A stretch of 38,399 nucleotides of DNA. It comes from a virus. A model generated the notes under the pieces. It was not told where the DNA came from and did not search any database. It saw only the letters and a list, made by a program, of their open reading frames with translations. Position numbers and translations under genes: made by a program. The DNA lies in IMG/VR virus record IMGVR_UViG_3300001686_000005, positions 8,222-46,620 of that record, one strand, 5' to 3'. This document shows positions 12,699 to 18,796 of this stretch, piece after piece (positions within the stretch are counted from its first letter, which is position 1; each line of letters begins with the position of its first letter).

Positions 12699-12869
12699 TT
12701 AGTACCATGCCATGATGATGGCGGTGGATGCGATGAACGCGATGGTGGACACCCAGCAGATGATTTTGTTGAGTCGACTGGGGTTTCGTTCGAGTGCGAG
12801 TCCGATGTATCCGCCGGCCATGGCGAAGATGCTGGCGAATGTGGTGATGACGAGAAGTAGGGGGATCAT
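12699..12869 (-). CDS. Two-span membrane protein, 56 aa
   Basis: Leftward gene; ATG at 12869 behind GGGAGAGAGC. Two hydrophobic segments (MIPLLLVITTFASIFAM and WVSTIAFIASTAIIMAW) are joined by a short loop with basic residues (LERNPSRLNK). A holin-like or exclusion function cannot be inferred from this alone. First gene after promoter 12891-12919. Confidence 0.65.
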   Translation of the reverse strand: MIPLLLVITTFASIFAMAGGYIGLALERNPSRLNKIICWVSTIAFIASTAIIMAWY

Positions 12870-12890
12870 GCTCTCTCCCTGCCACGAACG

Positions 12891-12919
12891 AGACTATCCG
12901 ACGCGGCCAGATTGGTCAA
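12891..12919 (-). promoter_or_regulatory. Diverged member of the promoter family
   Basis: TTGACC (12914-12919), 17 bp, TAGTCT (12891-12896). The upstream CAAGTAGTTGAC resembles the operator, but the ATCCC extension is absent (AATCT), so it may escape the shared regulator. Confidence 0.7.
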
Positions 12920-12978
12920 CTACTTGATATGGAAAGTGTCCCCGACCACACGGCCGGGGACACCGCGCCCGCGACTGA

Positions 12979-13272
12979 CTACCAGTCGCCTCCGCACGAG
13001 CCACTGTTGTCGCCGGTGTCCCAACCGCCCACCGTGATGTCCCCGTTCGCCAGATCCACCCCGACCCCGCCACCCAGATCCACAGCCAGGTGACCGGAGG
13101 AGTCGACGAACAACCCTCCCGACGTGTCGCGGTCCTCCACCACAACCACCGTCGGGGTGTGGTGGTGCTCCACGACCACCGTCGTCGGGGCGACCATGTT
13201 CCGGTGGACGTTGCACGCGCTGTAGCCACCAGCACGCGCCGCACGGCATCGGGCACAAGCTGAGTTGTACAT
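12979..13272 (-). CDS. Small protein with zinc-finger-like N-terminus, 97 aa
   Basis: Leftward gene; ATG at 13272 behind AAGGAGAACCTC. N-terminus has C6-x2-C9-x10-C20-x2-H23, a good zinc-finger spacing, followed by a Val/His segment and a Gly/Asp-rich beta tail (AVDLGGGVGVDLANGDITV) with a strongly repetitive look. No family recognised. It lies just past the tRNA-like sequence and has no clear promoter of its own. Confidence 0.7.
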   Translation of the reverse strand: MYNSACARCRAARAGGYSACNVHRNMVAPTTVVVEHHHTPTVVVVEDRDTSGGLFVDSSGHLAVDLGGGVGVDLANGDITVGGWDTGDNSGSCGGDW

Positions 13273-13306
13273 GAGGTTCTCCTTGCTGTGTCACGGAATC
13301 CTTGCG

Positions 13307-13341
13307 TGGACCGTACGGGAATCGAACCCGCCTCAACCGTT
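13307..13341 (-). other. tRNA 3'-end-like sequence, candidate attP core
   Basis: On the minus strand 13331-13315 reads GCGGG-TTCGATT-CCCGT, a canonical T-arm with TTCGA loop, followed by a 7-base acceptor-like strand ACGGTCC and discriminator A at 13307. No matching 5' half, D-arm or anticodon arm could be folded upstream, so it is not a complete tRNA. Integrating phages often carry such a tRNA 3' end as attachment core; no integrase is in this window. Confidence 0.5.
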
Positions 13342-13351
13342 CGGCCCGTGC

Positions 13352-13372
13352 CCCCCGCCCGTCCGGCGGGGG
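13352..13372 (-). terminator. GC-rich hairpin after the 309-aa gene
   Basis: CCCCCGCC and GGCGGGGG pair over 8 bp around CGTCC, 10 bp past the stop codon at 13383. Confidence 0.55.
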
Positions 13373-13382
13373 CCGATCGACG

Positions 13383-14312
13383 TCACGCCCGGCTGGCCTT
13401 GGTGGGCCGCTTGAAGAAACCGAACTCCGGACGGTCGCTGGCCTCCACGGTGGCCGTGAACGTCACCGTGTCGCCCGTCTGAACGCCACTGTCGATCGTG
13501 GTGAAGCCGTCATCGGCAACGTTCAGGGACGCGGGAACGGAGCCCCACACCAGCCACCCATCGGCGTGCTTGACGGTCATCACCTGACGGCCGCCGAACC
13601 CGTTCTCTTTCCAGTCGACCTTGATGACGATGCCGGTGACCTGAATGCGCTTGCCAGTGGGCACGGGAGCGGCCGGTGCCTCGGCTGCCTTCTCCGCCAT
13701 CGTGGCCGCGTAGGCGTCGGCCTTCTCGCTGATCTCGCGGATCAGCTTGGACACGAACGCCAGCTGACGGTCGGACGGGTCGCCGTAGCGGCGGGCTTTG
13801 GTCGCGATGTCGACCAGCGTGGACAAGGCCCAGGAGCAGCCGGACACGTTGCCGAACCGCGCGCCGTGCTCGTCCACGATGGCGTCGTGGATGTTGCCGG
13901 CATAGGTGGCGTACGCCAGGTCCGGGTTCTCGTCGCACAGTGCCTCGAACGCGGCCTGACGGGCGAGACGCTCACGGCCCAGGGCCGCGTTCTTGCGGAG
14001 CTTCTGGAATTCCGCCTTGGTCATACCGTCGAACCGGTTGTCCAGGCACGTCTCCCCGACCCAGATCATTTCCATGACGTCGTCGCGGGCCATGAGCGCG
14101 CCGTAGCGGATGTTGGTGCCGCAGTGGCCGCAGCCGCCGGTGGTGGATCCGCCGAAGCTGTAGCCCTTGGCCAGCATGGCGTTAACGGTCTCGATGCGTT
14201 CCTGGACCTGGATGTAGTCGAACTCGGGGGTGAAGTCGAAGACGCCGTAGCAGTTGTACAGCTCGGGGTCGAAGTCGAGGGAGGCGGGGGCGTGGACGTC
14301 GGTGCGGTTCAT
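13383..14312 (-). CDS. Hypothetical protein with Cys pair and C-terminal OB-like region, 309 aa
   Basis: Largest gene of the leftward accessory region; ATG at 14312 with AAGGAGCCCCGAA upstream. Residues about 55-72 contain GGCGHCGTNIRYGALM, a zinc-knuckle-like CxxC, and WVGETCLDNRF follows, a pattern seen in actinophage proteins of unknown function. The middle is helical. The last 90 residues (KRIQVTGIVIKVDWKENGFG, then GWLVWGSVP and GDTVTFTATVEAS) look like an OB-type barrel, suggesting single-strand or nucleic-acid binding. Single gene under promoter 14352-14380. Confidence 0.75.
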   Translation of the reverse strand: MNRTDVHAPASLDFDPELYNCYGVFDFTPEFDYIQVQERIETVNAMLAKGYSFGGSTTGGCGHCGTNIRYGALMARDDVMEMIWVGETCLDNRFDGMTKAEFQKLRKNAALGRERLARQAAFEALCDENPDLAYATYAGNIHDAIVDEHGARFGNVSGCSWALSTLVDIATKARRYGDPSDRQLAFVSKLIREISEKADAYAATMAEKAAEAPAAPVPTGKRIQVTGIVIKVDWKENGFGGRQVMTVKHADGWLVWGSVPASLNVADDGFTTIDSGVQTGDTVTFTATVEASDRPEFGFFKRPTKASRA

Positions 14313-14351
14313 TTCGGGGCTCCTTGGGTGGTTCCTGGCCTGACAAGAACT

Positions 14352-14380
14352 ACATTACCCAAGCATTCGCGGGATGTCAA
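14352..14380 (-). promoter_or_regulatory. Phage promoter/operator element, copy 17
   Basis: TTGACA (14375-14380), 17 bp, TAATGT (14352-14357), T-G-T-C-A-G-G at +1. Dyad GTCAA-GGAG-TTGAC present. Confidence 0.85.
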
Positions 14381-14430
14381 CTCCTTGACCGAAGTTAGGC
14401 CGAACGGGTGAACACCCGCCCGGCCCAACA

Positions 14431-14613
14431 TCACCTCAGTCTCACTTCCGTCGCCCCCGCGCACACACGCTCACACTCCGCCTGCGCCCACGCCTTCCGT
14501 TCCTTCACGCTCATGTCCAACCAATCGCGCGGCTTTCGGACCGTCGTCGAACGCATCCGACTGACCCCCGGCGCGCGATACGCAAGCTGAACATACCCGA
14601 CAGGAACACTCAT
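14431..14613 (-). CDS. Small protein, paralogue of 14610-14795, 60 aa
   Basis: Leftward gene; ATG at 14613 overlaps the upstream stop as ATGA, with AAAGGGAACG as ribosome site. The core WLDMSVKERKAWAQAECERV matches WDDMSGQQRKRWAVRKLQRK of the preceding protein, so the two arose by duplication. Helical, basic. Last gene of a six-gene operon from promoter 15824-15852. Confidence 0.7.
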   Translation of the reverse strand: MSVPVGYVQLAYRAPGVSRMRSTTVRKPRDWLDMSVKERKAWAQAECERVCAGATEVRLR

Positions 14614-14795
14614 CGTTCCCTTTCGAAATACTTATAAGTGCAAGAAGAGTCTTTCCGCTGAAGCTTCCGAACAGCCCACCTCTTGCGTTGTTGCCCGCTC
14701 ATGTCATCCCACCCCACCGGAACACCGACCTTCCATTCGTCCAACGCTCCGGTGGAGTGGCTGTACACGATGAAGATTTTTCTACTTTCCGGCAT
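14610..14795 (-). CDS. Small protein, tandem paralogue, 61 aa
   Basis: Leftward gene; ATG at 14795 behind GGAGCATCCCGGCA. N-terminus KIFIVYSHSTGALDEWKVGV forms strands and the shared W-x-DMS-x4-RK-x-W helix follows. Overlaps the genes on both sides (14 and 4 bases). Unknown role; the duplication suggests selection for two versions. Confidence 0.7.
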   Translation of the reverse strand: MPESRKIFIVYSHSTGALDEWKVGVPVGWDDMSGQQRKRWAVRKLQRKDSSCTYKYFERER

Positions 14796-14955
14796 TGCCG
14801 GGATGCTCCTTCACGGTGATGACATGTTTTGCGTAGTCGATACGCTCGATCAGATAGCACACCCCATCGCACCACTGCGGCATGGACAATGTCGGAATCG
14901 CACACTCCACAGTCCCGATTTCCCTGCCCCCCAGTTTGACGGTCCAGGGCCTCAC
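14782..14955 (-). CDS. Hypothetical protein, 57 aa
   Basis: Leftward gene, GTG at 14955 overlapping the upstream TGA as GTGA, stop TAG at 14782-14784. Reads MRPWTVKLGGREIGTVECAI and ends in IDYAKHVITVKEHPGNAGK: beta-rich, three cysteines. GTGA overlaps and sensible codon use support it. No family recognised. Confidence 0.65.
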   Translation of the reverse strand: MRPWTVKLGGREIGTVECAIPTLSMPQWCDGVCYLIERIDYAKHVITVKEHPGNAGK

Positions 14956-15161
14956 GCGGGAAGCCTGACCAACACGACGGTGTCCGACACGCCCACCGTC
15001 AGATCCACGTTCTTTTCCTTGCCATCCTTGAATGTCGCGACCCGGAACGTGTTCAGGTCGGTCCCGTCACCGACCTTGGTGTACATGACGTTGTTCACCC
15101 GAAACTTGGTTCCGATCGGCCAGTTGGCCACGGTACGCGCGGCGCGGCACGTGGTGCGCAT
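14952..15161 (-). CDS. Small barrel-like protein, 69 aa
   Basis: Leftward gene; ATG at 15161 with AAGAGGTCCCGA upstream. Basic N-terminus (RTTCRAARTVANW) and strands GTKFRVNNVMYTKVGDG, FRVATFKDGKEKNVDLTVG consistent with a small beta barrel. Ten bases downstream of the DUF6205-like gene. Function unknown. Confidence 0.7.
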   Translation of the reverse strand: MRTTCRAARTVANWPIGTKFRVNNVMYTKVGDGTDLNTFRVATFKDGKEKNVDLTVGVSDTVVLVRLPA

Positions 15162-15171
15162 TCGGGACCTC

Positions 15172-15609
15172 TTACAGTCGGTAGTCTGCATAATCAATGA
15201 CGGTGCCGTCCGCCCACCGCAATTCGGCCTGTTCGCTCACCAGCGCGCCATCCACGATGGTGAAGCGTTCGATGTCGCCGGATTCCTCACCGACACGCAC
15301 GAGGTAGCCGCTGAAGTAGTGGTTCGACCCACACAGTCGGGCGAATTCCTTCAGTTGTTCGGTCAGCTCGTAGCGGGAGAACCTCTCTTCGTCGAAGTTG
15401 CGGAGTCCGGTCGCCACGAATTCGGGGCCGCCGTCCAGCGGCGGTGCCGGAAGTTCCAGGTTGGGGCCGCCGGGCCGCCAGATGGCCAGTCCGACGTCCT
15501 TGCCGTTGACTCCGCGATTGTTGTTGCGGAACGGGCTGTTCTTGTATTCGTCCCAGGACAGTGGTGGGTGGATGGTGATTTCGCCGCGAATGGTACTTCC
15601 GTAGCTCAT
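15172..15609 (-). CDS. DUF6205-like protein, 145 aa
   Basis: Leftward gene; ATG at 15609 two bases after the upstream stop, behind GAGGGGTAG. The opening G-STIRGEITIHPPLSWDEYKN, and a closing half with SGYLVRVGEESGDIERFTIV and DGALVSEQAELRWADG, fit my recollection of the DUF6205 family found in streptomycetes and their phages, of unknown function. Family naming is from memory and should be treated as tentative. Second gene of the six-gene operon. Confidence 0.7.
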   Translation of the reverse strand: MSYGSTIRGEITIHPPLSWDEYKNSPFRNNNRGVNGKDVGLAIWRPGGPNLELPAPPLDGGPEFVATGLRNFDEERFSRYELTEQLKEFARLCGSNHYFSGYLVRVGEESGDIERFTIVDGALVSEQAELRWADGTVIDYADYRL

Positions 15610-15611
15610 CT

Positions 15612-15788
15612 CTACCCCTCGTAGTGTTCGATGTCGGACGGGGTGACTTCGAGGACCTCGCCGTCCCCGAATTTGATCATCAGGGTTTCGTCGGCGACCT
15701 CGATGACGGTGGCCAGGTCGAGTTTGAGGTTTCCCGTGCTTCCTTCGCCGGTCCACAGGACCTGGTCGTCTTCGGAGAACTCGTTCAT
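15612..15788 (-). CDS. Small acidic barrel-like protein, 58 aa
   Basis: Leftward gene; ATG at 15788 behind AAAGGACCCCC. Sequence EDDQVLWTGEG, DLATVIEVADETLMIKFGDGEV and TPSDIEHYEG follows the small KOW/SH3-like layout, here acidic. First gene of the operon under promoter 15824-15852. Function unknown. Confidence 0.7.
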   Translation of the reverse strand: MNEFSEDDQVLWTGEGSTGNLKLDLATVIEVADETLMIKFGDGEVLEVTPSDIEHYEG

Positions 15789-15823
15789 GGGGGTCCTTTC
15801 GGATGGTTCTTCCGGTAGGGAGA

Positions 15824-15852
15824 ACACTACCCGACCAACTAAGGGATGTCAA
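15824..15852 (-). promoter_or_regulatory. Phage promoter/operator element, copy 18
   Basis: TTGACA (15847-15852), 17 bp, TAGTGT (15824-15829). Drives six overlapping genes down to 14431. The +1 TGTCAG motif is absent. Confidence 0.8.
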
Positions 15853-15925
15853 CTCTTTTGCATCTGCGCTGGTCAGCCCCACCCCGTACACTCAGCCGCG
15901 CGTGATCAACCGGAAGGGGACGCGC

Positions 15926-16522
15926 GTGACCTTTGTGGACGCGACCGCGCAACGCCAGTTGGCGTTGCAATACGCGGTCGAGTTGCTGTCCCCGTTGGGG
16001 ACCGGCGACGCGGACCGCGTGATCACCACGGCCGAAACACTGTTCGCGTGGCTGGTCGGCCCCGCGTTCCTGGACATCACCGTGGGCCAGATCGTTGATC
16101 AGACAACCAAAGCCCCGACGGGCACCACACACACCGGAGGAACCATGCAGCTCCACGACAACGAACAGTGCCAGCTCACCGTCAGCGAGGCCGACGCCAA
16201 GGGCGTCGCACTTCAGGACACCCTCACCTGGGCCGTCGCGGACAGCACGGTGGCGACGCTGACCGTGGCCGGGGACACTCAGTCCGCGACCCTGGTTGCC
16301 GGGATGCCCGGTTCCACCGTTGTGACCGTGACCGACGGCGCACTGTCCGCGACACTCGCCGTGGACGTCGTGCCGGGCACCGTCACCACCATCTCCATCG
16401 CGGCCGGAACCCCCGAGGTTCAGCCATCGCCGTCCGCCCCGTCGCAGTCCTCGGAGCCGATCCAGGCGGCCGAGTCGGGCCAGGCCGCTTCCACTGTGGA
16501 CACGGCCGCAACCCCCCAGTAG
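15926..16522 (+). CDS. Ig-like (BIG2-type) domain protein with possible internal start
   Basis: Rightward gene, 198 codons, GTG at 15926 behind GAAGGGGACGCGC. The first 73 residues are helical (RQLALQYAVELLSPLG). From Met at 16145, preceded by a perfect GGAGGAACC site in the same frame, a beta-sandwich follows: DTLTWAVADSTVATLTVAG and STVVTVTDGALSATLAVDVV, typical of bacterial Ig-like group 2 domains of phage virion proteins, then a Ser/Pro/Ala tail. Either one fusion protein or a long and a short form from two starts. Lone rightward gene among leftward ones. Confidence 0.7.
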   Translation: MTFVDATAQRQLALQYAVELLSPLGTGDADRVITTAETLFAWLVGPAFLDITVGQIVDQTTKAPTGTTHTGGTMQLHDNEQCQLTVSEADAKGVALQDTLTWAVADSTVATLTVAGDTQSATLVAGMPGSTVVTVTDGALSATLAVDVVPGTVTTISIAAGTPEVQPSPSAPSQSSEPIQAAESGQAASTVDTAATPQ

Positions 16523-16533
16523 TCCTGTAGCGA

Positions 16534-16575
16534 CACGACACCCCCGCGTCCACAGTGGACGGCGGGGGTGTCGTG
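16534..16575. terminator. Bidirectional terminator between convergent genes
   Basis: CACGACACCCCCGC (16534-16547) and GCGGGGGTGTCGTG (16562-16575) form a perfect 14-bp stem, 12 bp after the rightward stop and 4 bp before the leftward stop. Confidence 0.7.
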
Positions 16576-16578
16576 CGT

Positions 16579-16860
16579 TCAGCCCTGAAAGTCCCGGATG
16601 ATGTCCTCCGGGCGCGTCGGGCCGTCCCACAGTTGGCACTTGCATGTGGAGGTCTTCGACAGCCGGAGGCCGTCAACGTGCCCGATGGGCGCGGCACACG
16701 CCCCCGTTCCGCCGGTGTGGAACCCGCGTCCATGGTCGCAGGTGTCGCAGGTGGCGGACACACGCTTGGGGGATGCCGACGCATGCTTGCTGATTCGGCC
16801 GCCGATGAATCCGGCGACGAACACCACGACGGACAACAGAATGTCGGTCACTGCGATCAT
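16579..16860 (-). CDS. Membrane-anchored zinc-binding protein, 93 aa
   Basis: Leftward gene; ATG at 16860 overlaps the upstream TGA by one base. One N-terminal membrane span (ILLSVVVFVAGFIGG, residues 7-21), then C38-xx-C41-x-H43, H48, C55 and CKC (73, 75), a ligand-rich region of the CDxCxHxRGFHxxGTGxC...CKC type that recurs in actinobacterial phage proteins. Cytoplasmic zinc domain on a membrane anchor is the likely layout. Function unknown. Confidence 0.7.
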   Translation of the reverse strand: MIAVTDILLSVVVFVAGFIGGRISKHASASPKRVSATCDTCDHGRGFHTGGTGACAAPIGHVDGLRLSKTSTCKCQLWDGPTRPEDIIRDFQG

Positions 16861-17096
16861 CAGTCGATCAACCCCTTGTTCTGTATGATGCGTGCTTGAT
16901 GGTCGATTTCGTCGCCGACGCGGATGAGTGTTCCGGGCATGGTTTCGGTGATGCCCCTGACCTTGCCGTTTCGGAGTTTGATGGAGAACTGGCGGATGGA
17001 CGCTATCGAAGAGAATTCGCCCACTTTGGTGCCGTTGAGGTAGACCGTCACCTTGCCGGTGGACGAGTTGTGTTTCGTCGTGACCTCAATGATCAT
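16860..17096 (-). CDS. Hypothetical protein, 78 aa
   Basis: Leftward gene; ATG at 17096 only 8 bases after the -10 box TAGGGT, with no Shine-Dalgarno, so translation is probably from a leaderless mRNA. Beta-rich: VTTKHNSSTGKVTVYLNGTK, QFSIKLRNGKVRGITET, TLIRVGDEIDHQARI, again a small barrel-like pattern. Followed by the zinc/membrane gene with a TGATG overlap. Confidence 0.7.
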   Translation of the reverse strand: MIIEVTTKHNSSTGKVTVYLNGTKVGEFSSIASIRQFSIKLRNGKVRGITETMPGTLIRVGDEIDHQARIIQNKGLID

Positions 17097-17104
17097 ACCG
17101 AAGA

Positions 17105-17133
17105 CCCTACCCGCCAGACGCAGGGATGTCAAC
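17105..17133 (-). promoter_or_regulatory. Phage promoter/operator element, copy 19 (leaderless)
   Basis: TTGACA (17128-17133), 17 bp, TAGGGT (17105-17110), then 8 bases to the ATG. The only exact family copy whose transcript is predicted to lack a leader. Confidence 0.8.
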
Positions 17134-17181
17134 TTCTTGTTCTGCGTCACATGACACAGACCATTGGCTAGCCGGAGACAC

Positions 17182-17220
17182 GGAACACCCCCCGCCCAGG
17201 ATGGTGGCGAGGGGTGTTCC
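17182..17220 (-). terminator. Hairpin after the leftward operon 18163-17264
   Basis: GGAACACCCC (17182-17191) and GGGGTGTTCC (17211-17220) pair perfectly; a smaller inner stem is possible. Confidence 0.6.
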
Positions 17221-17263
17221 AGCCGAGCTGTACCATGGGTTCCCGAAACCCGACGCGAGTGTA

Positions 17264-17500
17264 TCAGCAGCGCTTCCCGCGCGCCGTGTCGGACTGCCGG
17301 AACCACGACTTCACGACCTTGGACCGGCGCGCGGGAAGAGTGTCGTTCGTGAGGGTCACCGAATCGGCCACGGTGTCGAACAGGCGTTGCCCCTCGTGTC
17401 TTGCGGCGGATTCGGTGGCGAACGCGGTGTGACACGAACGCTGGCCGTTTGGTTTGGCAACGCGAAGACACCATTTGAGTTTCCACGGTTTGGCATCCAC
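17264..17500 (-). CDS. Hypothetical basic protein, 78 aa
   Basis: Leftward gene with GTG at 17500 immediately after the upstream TGA; GAAGGAGATC serves as ribosome site. The pattern WKLKWCLRVAKPNGQRSCHT, RLFDTVADSVTLTND, and a basic end with SWFRQSDTARGKRC suggests a small beta/alpha protein with three cysteines. No family recognised. Confidence 0.65.
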   Translation of the reverse strand: MDAKPWKLKWCLRVAKPNGQRSCHTAFATESAARHEGQRLFDTVADSVTLTNDTLPARRSKVVKSWFRQSDTARGKRC

Positions 17501-17698
17501 TCAGATCTCCTTCACAACGTTTTTCAACTGGTCACGTAACGCGTCTCGGTGCGCTCTGCACAGGATGACGCTGCGCTTTTTGTAGGAGGCGGTGAACAGT
17601 GCCCGGCGCGGGCATTTCGTGTTGTCCTCCCACACTTCGCACCGCTGATGGTGATTGAAGTCGCGAGGCAACGCACGACACCCATTTCTGCGGCCCAT
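17501..17698 (-). CDS. Zinc-finger-like protein, 65 aa
   Basis: Leftward gene; ATG at 17698 behind GGAAGGAATC. Ligands C20-x8-C29-x17-C47-x2-H50 in a basic chain (ALFTASYKKRSVILCRAHRD), the same order as the protein at 12498-12689. A treble-clef-type zinc site is likely; role in nucleic-acid binding is inference. Confidence 0.7.
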   Translation of the reverse strand: MGRRNGCRALPRDFNHHQRCEVWEDNTKCPRRALFTASYKKRSVILCRAHRDALRDQLKNVVKEI

Positions 17699-17715
17699 GA
17701 TTCCTTCCGGAATGG

Positions 17716-17748
17716 GAACGCGCCCGACCGTTCCAGCCGGGCGCGTTC
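17716..17748 (-). terminator. Hairpin between two leftward genes
   Basis: GAACGCGCCCG (17716-17726) and CGGGCGCGTTC (17738-17748), 11 bp perfect, between the stop at 17756 and the start at 17698. Partial termination would reduce the two downstream genes. Confidence 0.6.
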
Positions 17749-17755
17749 AGGTAAA

Positions 17756-18163
17756 TCACCAGATTCGTTTGCCGTTATTGTCGTACTGGATTCCGCCCAC
17801 GATCCTCTCCCATTCCGCCTGACTGTCGGCGTTATGGTTCGCGCGGTCCACCTGCTGTTTGATGACCTCGAAGCCCTGGGCTTCGAGTTGGATGGCGCAC
17901 TTCCGTGAGCAGACGTCGCGGTCCTGGCCGCGAAGGGGCTTCATGCACATGGGGTTCGCGCATTCACCCTTCTTGACGGCCCTCATGACCTTGCCCATTC
18001 CACGGAAAGGGGCCAGGCTCTTGATCTTTCCGGTGGCGGCGTCGACCAGCGCGCCGGAGACCTTGCGGAACACGCCTTGGCGTGGTGTGAAGCCGCTCCC
18101 GCCGTGCTGTCCCCCTCCGATGCGCTTCTTGTCTTCGCGGCCGTTGGCGAACCATCCCGGCAT
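17756..18163 (-). CDS. Zinc-binding hypothetical protein, 135 aa
   Basis: Leftward gene; ATG at 18163 behind GGGAGGACACAAACATC. Gly-rich basic N-terminus, then C68-x4-C73 and C85-x3-C89 (ECANPMCMKPLRGQDRDVCS), a zinc-ribbon-like four-cysteine site that resembles short zinc proteins labelling phage or ribosome-linked factors, and a helical tail. First gene after promoter 18204-18232. Function unknown. Confidence 0.75.
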   Translation of the reverse strand: MPGWFANGREDKKRIGGGQHGGSGFTPRQGVFRKVSGALVDAATGKIKSLAPFRGMGKVMRAVKKGECANPMCMKPLRGQDRDVCSRKCAIQLEAQGFEVIKQQVDRANHNADSQAEWERIVGGIQYDNNGKRIW

Positions 18164-18203
18164 GATGTTTGTGTCCTCCCAGTGGGTTTCGCTGACAACG
18201 GAG

Positions 18204-18232
18204 ACATTACCCAAGCGTCTACGGGTTGTCAA
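18204..18232 (-). promoter_or_regulatory. Phage promoter/operator element, copy 20 (variant)
   Basis: TTGACA (18227-18232), 17 bp, TAATGT (18204-18209), TGTCAGC at +1 (18191-18197). The extension is ACCC after TTGACA-A (AACCC), one base from the consensus ATCCC. Confidence 0.8.
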
Positions 18233-18242
18233 CTCCTTGCGT

Positions 18243-18476
18243 TCAGGGGACGAACGGCAACGGGATGTCCGACAGCTCCCGACGGCGGTCGGGCTGGCAC
18301 TCCCTGACCAGGAGCGTCGGGTCCAGCAACCCCAACATATCCAACAGGGTGTGGCAGTCGAATGGGCCGGTTCTGTCCTGCACGCACTTGCCGGCGACGG
18401 TCAGGGCCGCGCCGCGCCGTTCGTCGTGGTTGTGCTGTGCCATGGATCCCACGGGATCCAGCGGGTCATAGGTCAC
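18243..18476 (-). CDS. Hypothetical protein, 77 aa
   Basis: Leftward gene; GTG at 18476 behind AAGGAGCCAATCC. Begins TYDPLDPVGSMAQHNHDERR, Asp/His-rich, with three cysteines; the middle HTLLDMLGLLDPTLL is helical. It lacks the four-cysteine layout of WhiB proteins. Transcribed from promoter 18504-18532, divergent from the gene at 18549. Confidence 0.7.
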   Translation of the reverse strand: MTYDPLDPVGSMAQHNHDERRGAALTVAGKCVQDRTGPFDCHTLLDMLGLLDPTLLVRECQPDRRRELSDIPLPFVP

Positions 18477-18503
18477 GGATTGGCTCCTTTTTGCAGACCA
18501 GGC

Positions 18504-18532
18504 AGTATAATCGTTGACTTGCGGGTGGTCAA
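18504..18532 (-). promoter_or_regulatory. Leftward promoter of a divergent overlapping pair
   Basis: TTGACC (18527-18532), 17 bp, TATACT (18504-18509), the best -10 in the window. Its spacer contains the -35 box of the rightward promoter 18514-18542. Confidence 0.7.
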
Positions 18533-18542
18533 CCCTTAGGCT
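18514..18542 (+). promoter_or_regulatory. Rightward leaderless promoter of the divergent pair
   Basis: TTGACT (18514-18519), 17 bp, TAGGCT (18537-18542), then six bases to ATG at 18549. The two -35 boxes form GTTGAC-N9-GTCAAC, so both polymerases cannot bind at once. Confidence 0.65.
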
Positions 18543-18548
18543 CAGGTA

Positions 18549-18731
18549 ATGAGAACCGTTGTCATCGCGTACCGGTGCCATCGGACGCCGGGCGTCCACC
18601 TCGTGGCGCGCACGGTGCCGTTGGGGTTCTGGGGAGGGTGGACGTCGGAAGAGCGTCTTCAGTGGTGCTTCGACCATGTCACCGTGCTCACGGATCGGGC
18701 GTTCACGATCATGCGTCTGTCCCGGTACTAG
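18549..18731 (+). CDS. Hypothetical protein, 60 aa (leaderless)
   Basis: Rightward gene of 60 residues, ATG at 18549 placed six bases after a -10 box and without a ribosome site, so leaderless. Sequence has RTVVIAYRCHRTPGVHLVAR strands and a Trp-rich centre (FWGGWTSEERLQWC). No family recognised. Its position opposite another small gene under overlapping promoters hints at a regulatory role, which is speculation. Confidence 0.65.
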   Translation: MRTVVIAYRCHRTPGVHLVARTVPLGFWGGWTSEERLQWCFDHVTVLTDRAFTIMRLSRY

Positions 18732-18760
18732 TTGACGAATCACAAATACCCGATTAGACT
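18732..18760 (+). promoter_or_regulatory. Promoter of the HTH gene at 18797
   Basis: TTGACG (18732-18737), 17 bp, TAGACT (18755-18760). Begins one base after the stop of the preceding gene. Confidence 0.65.
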
Positions 18761-18796
18761 TGAAACCTACTCGATCATGAAACAAGGAGGTGGACG

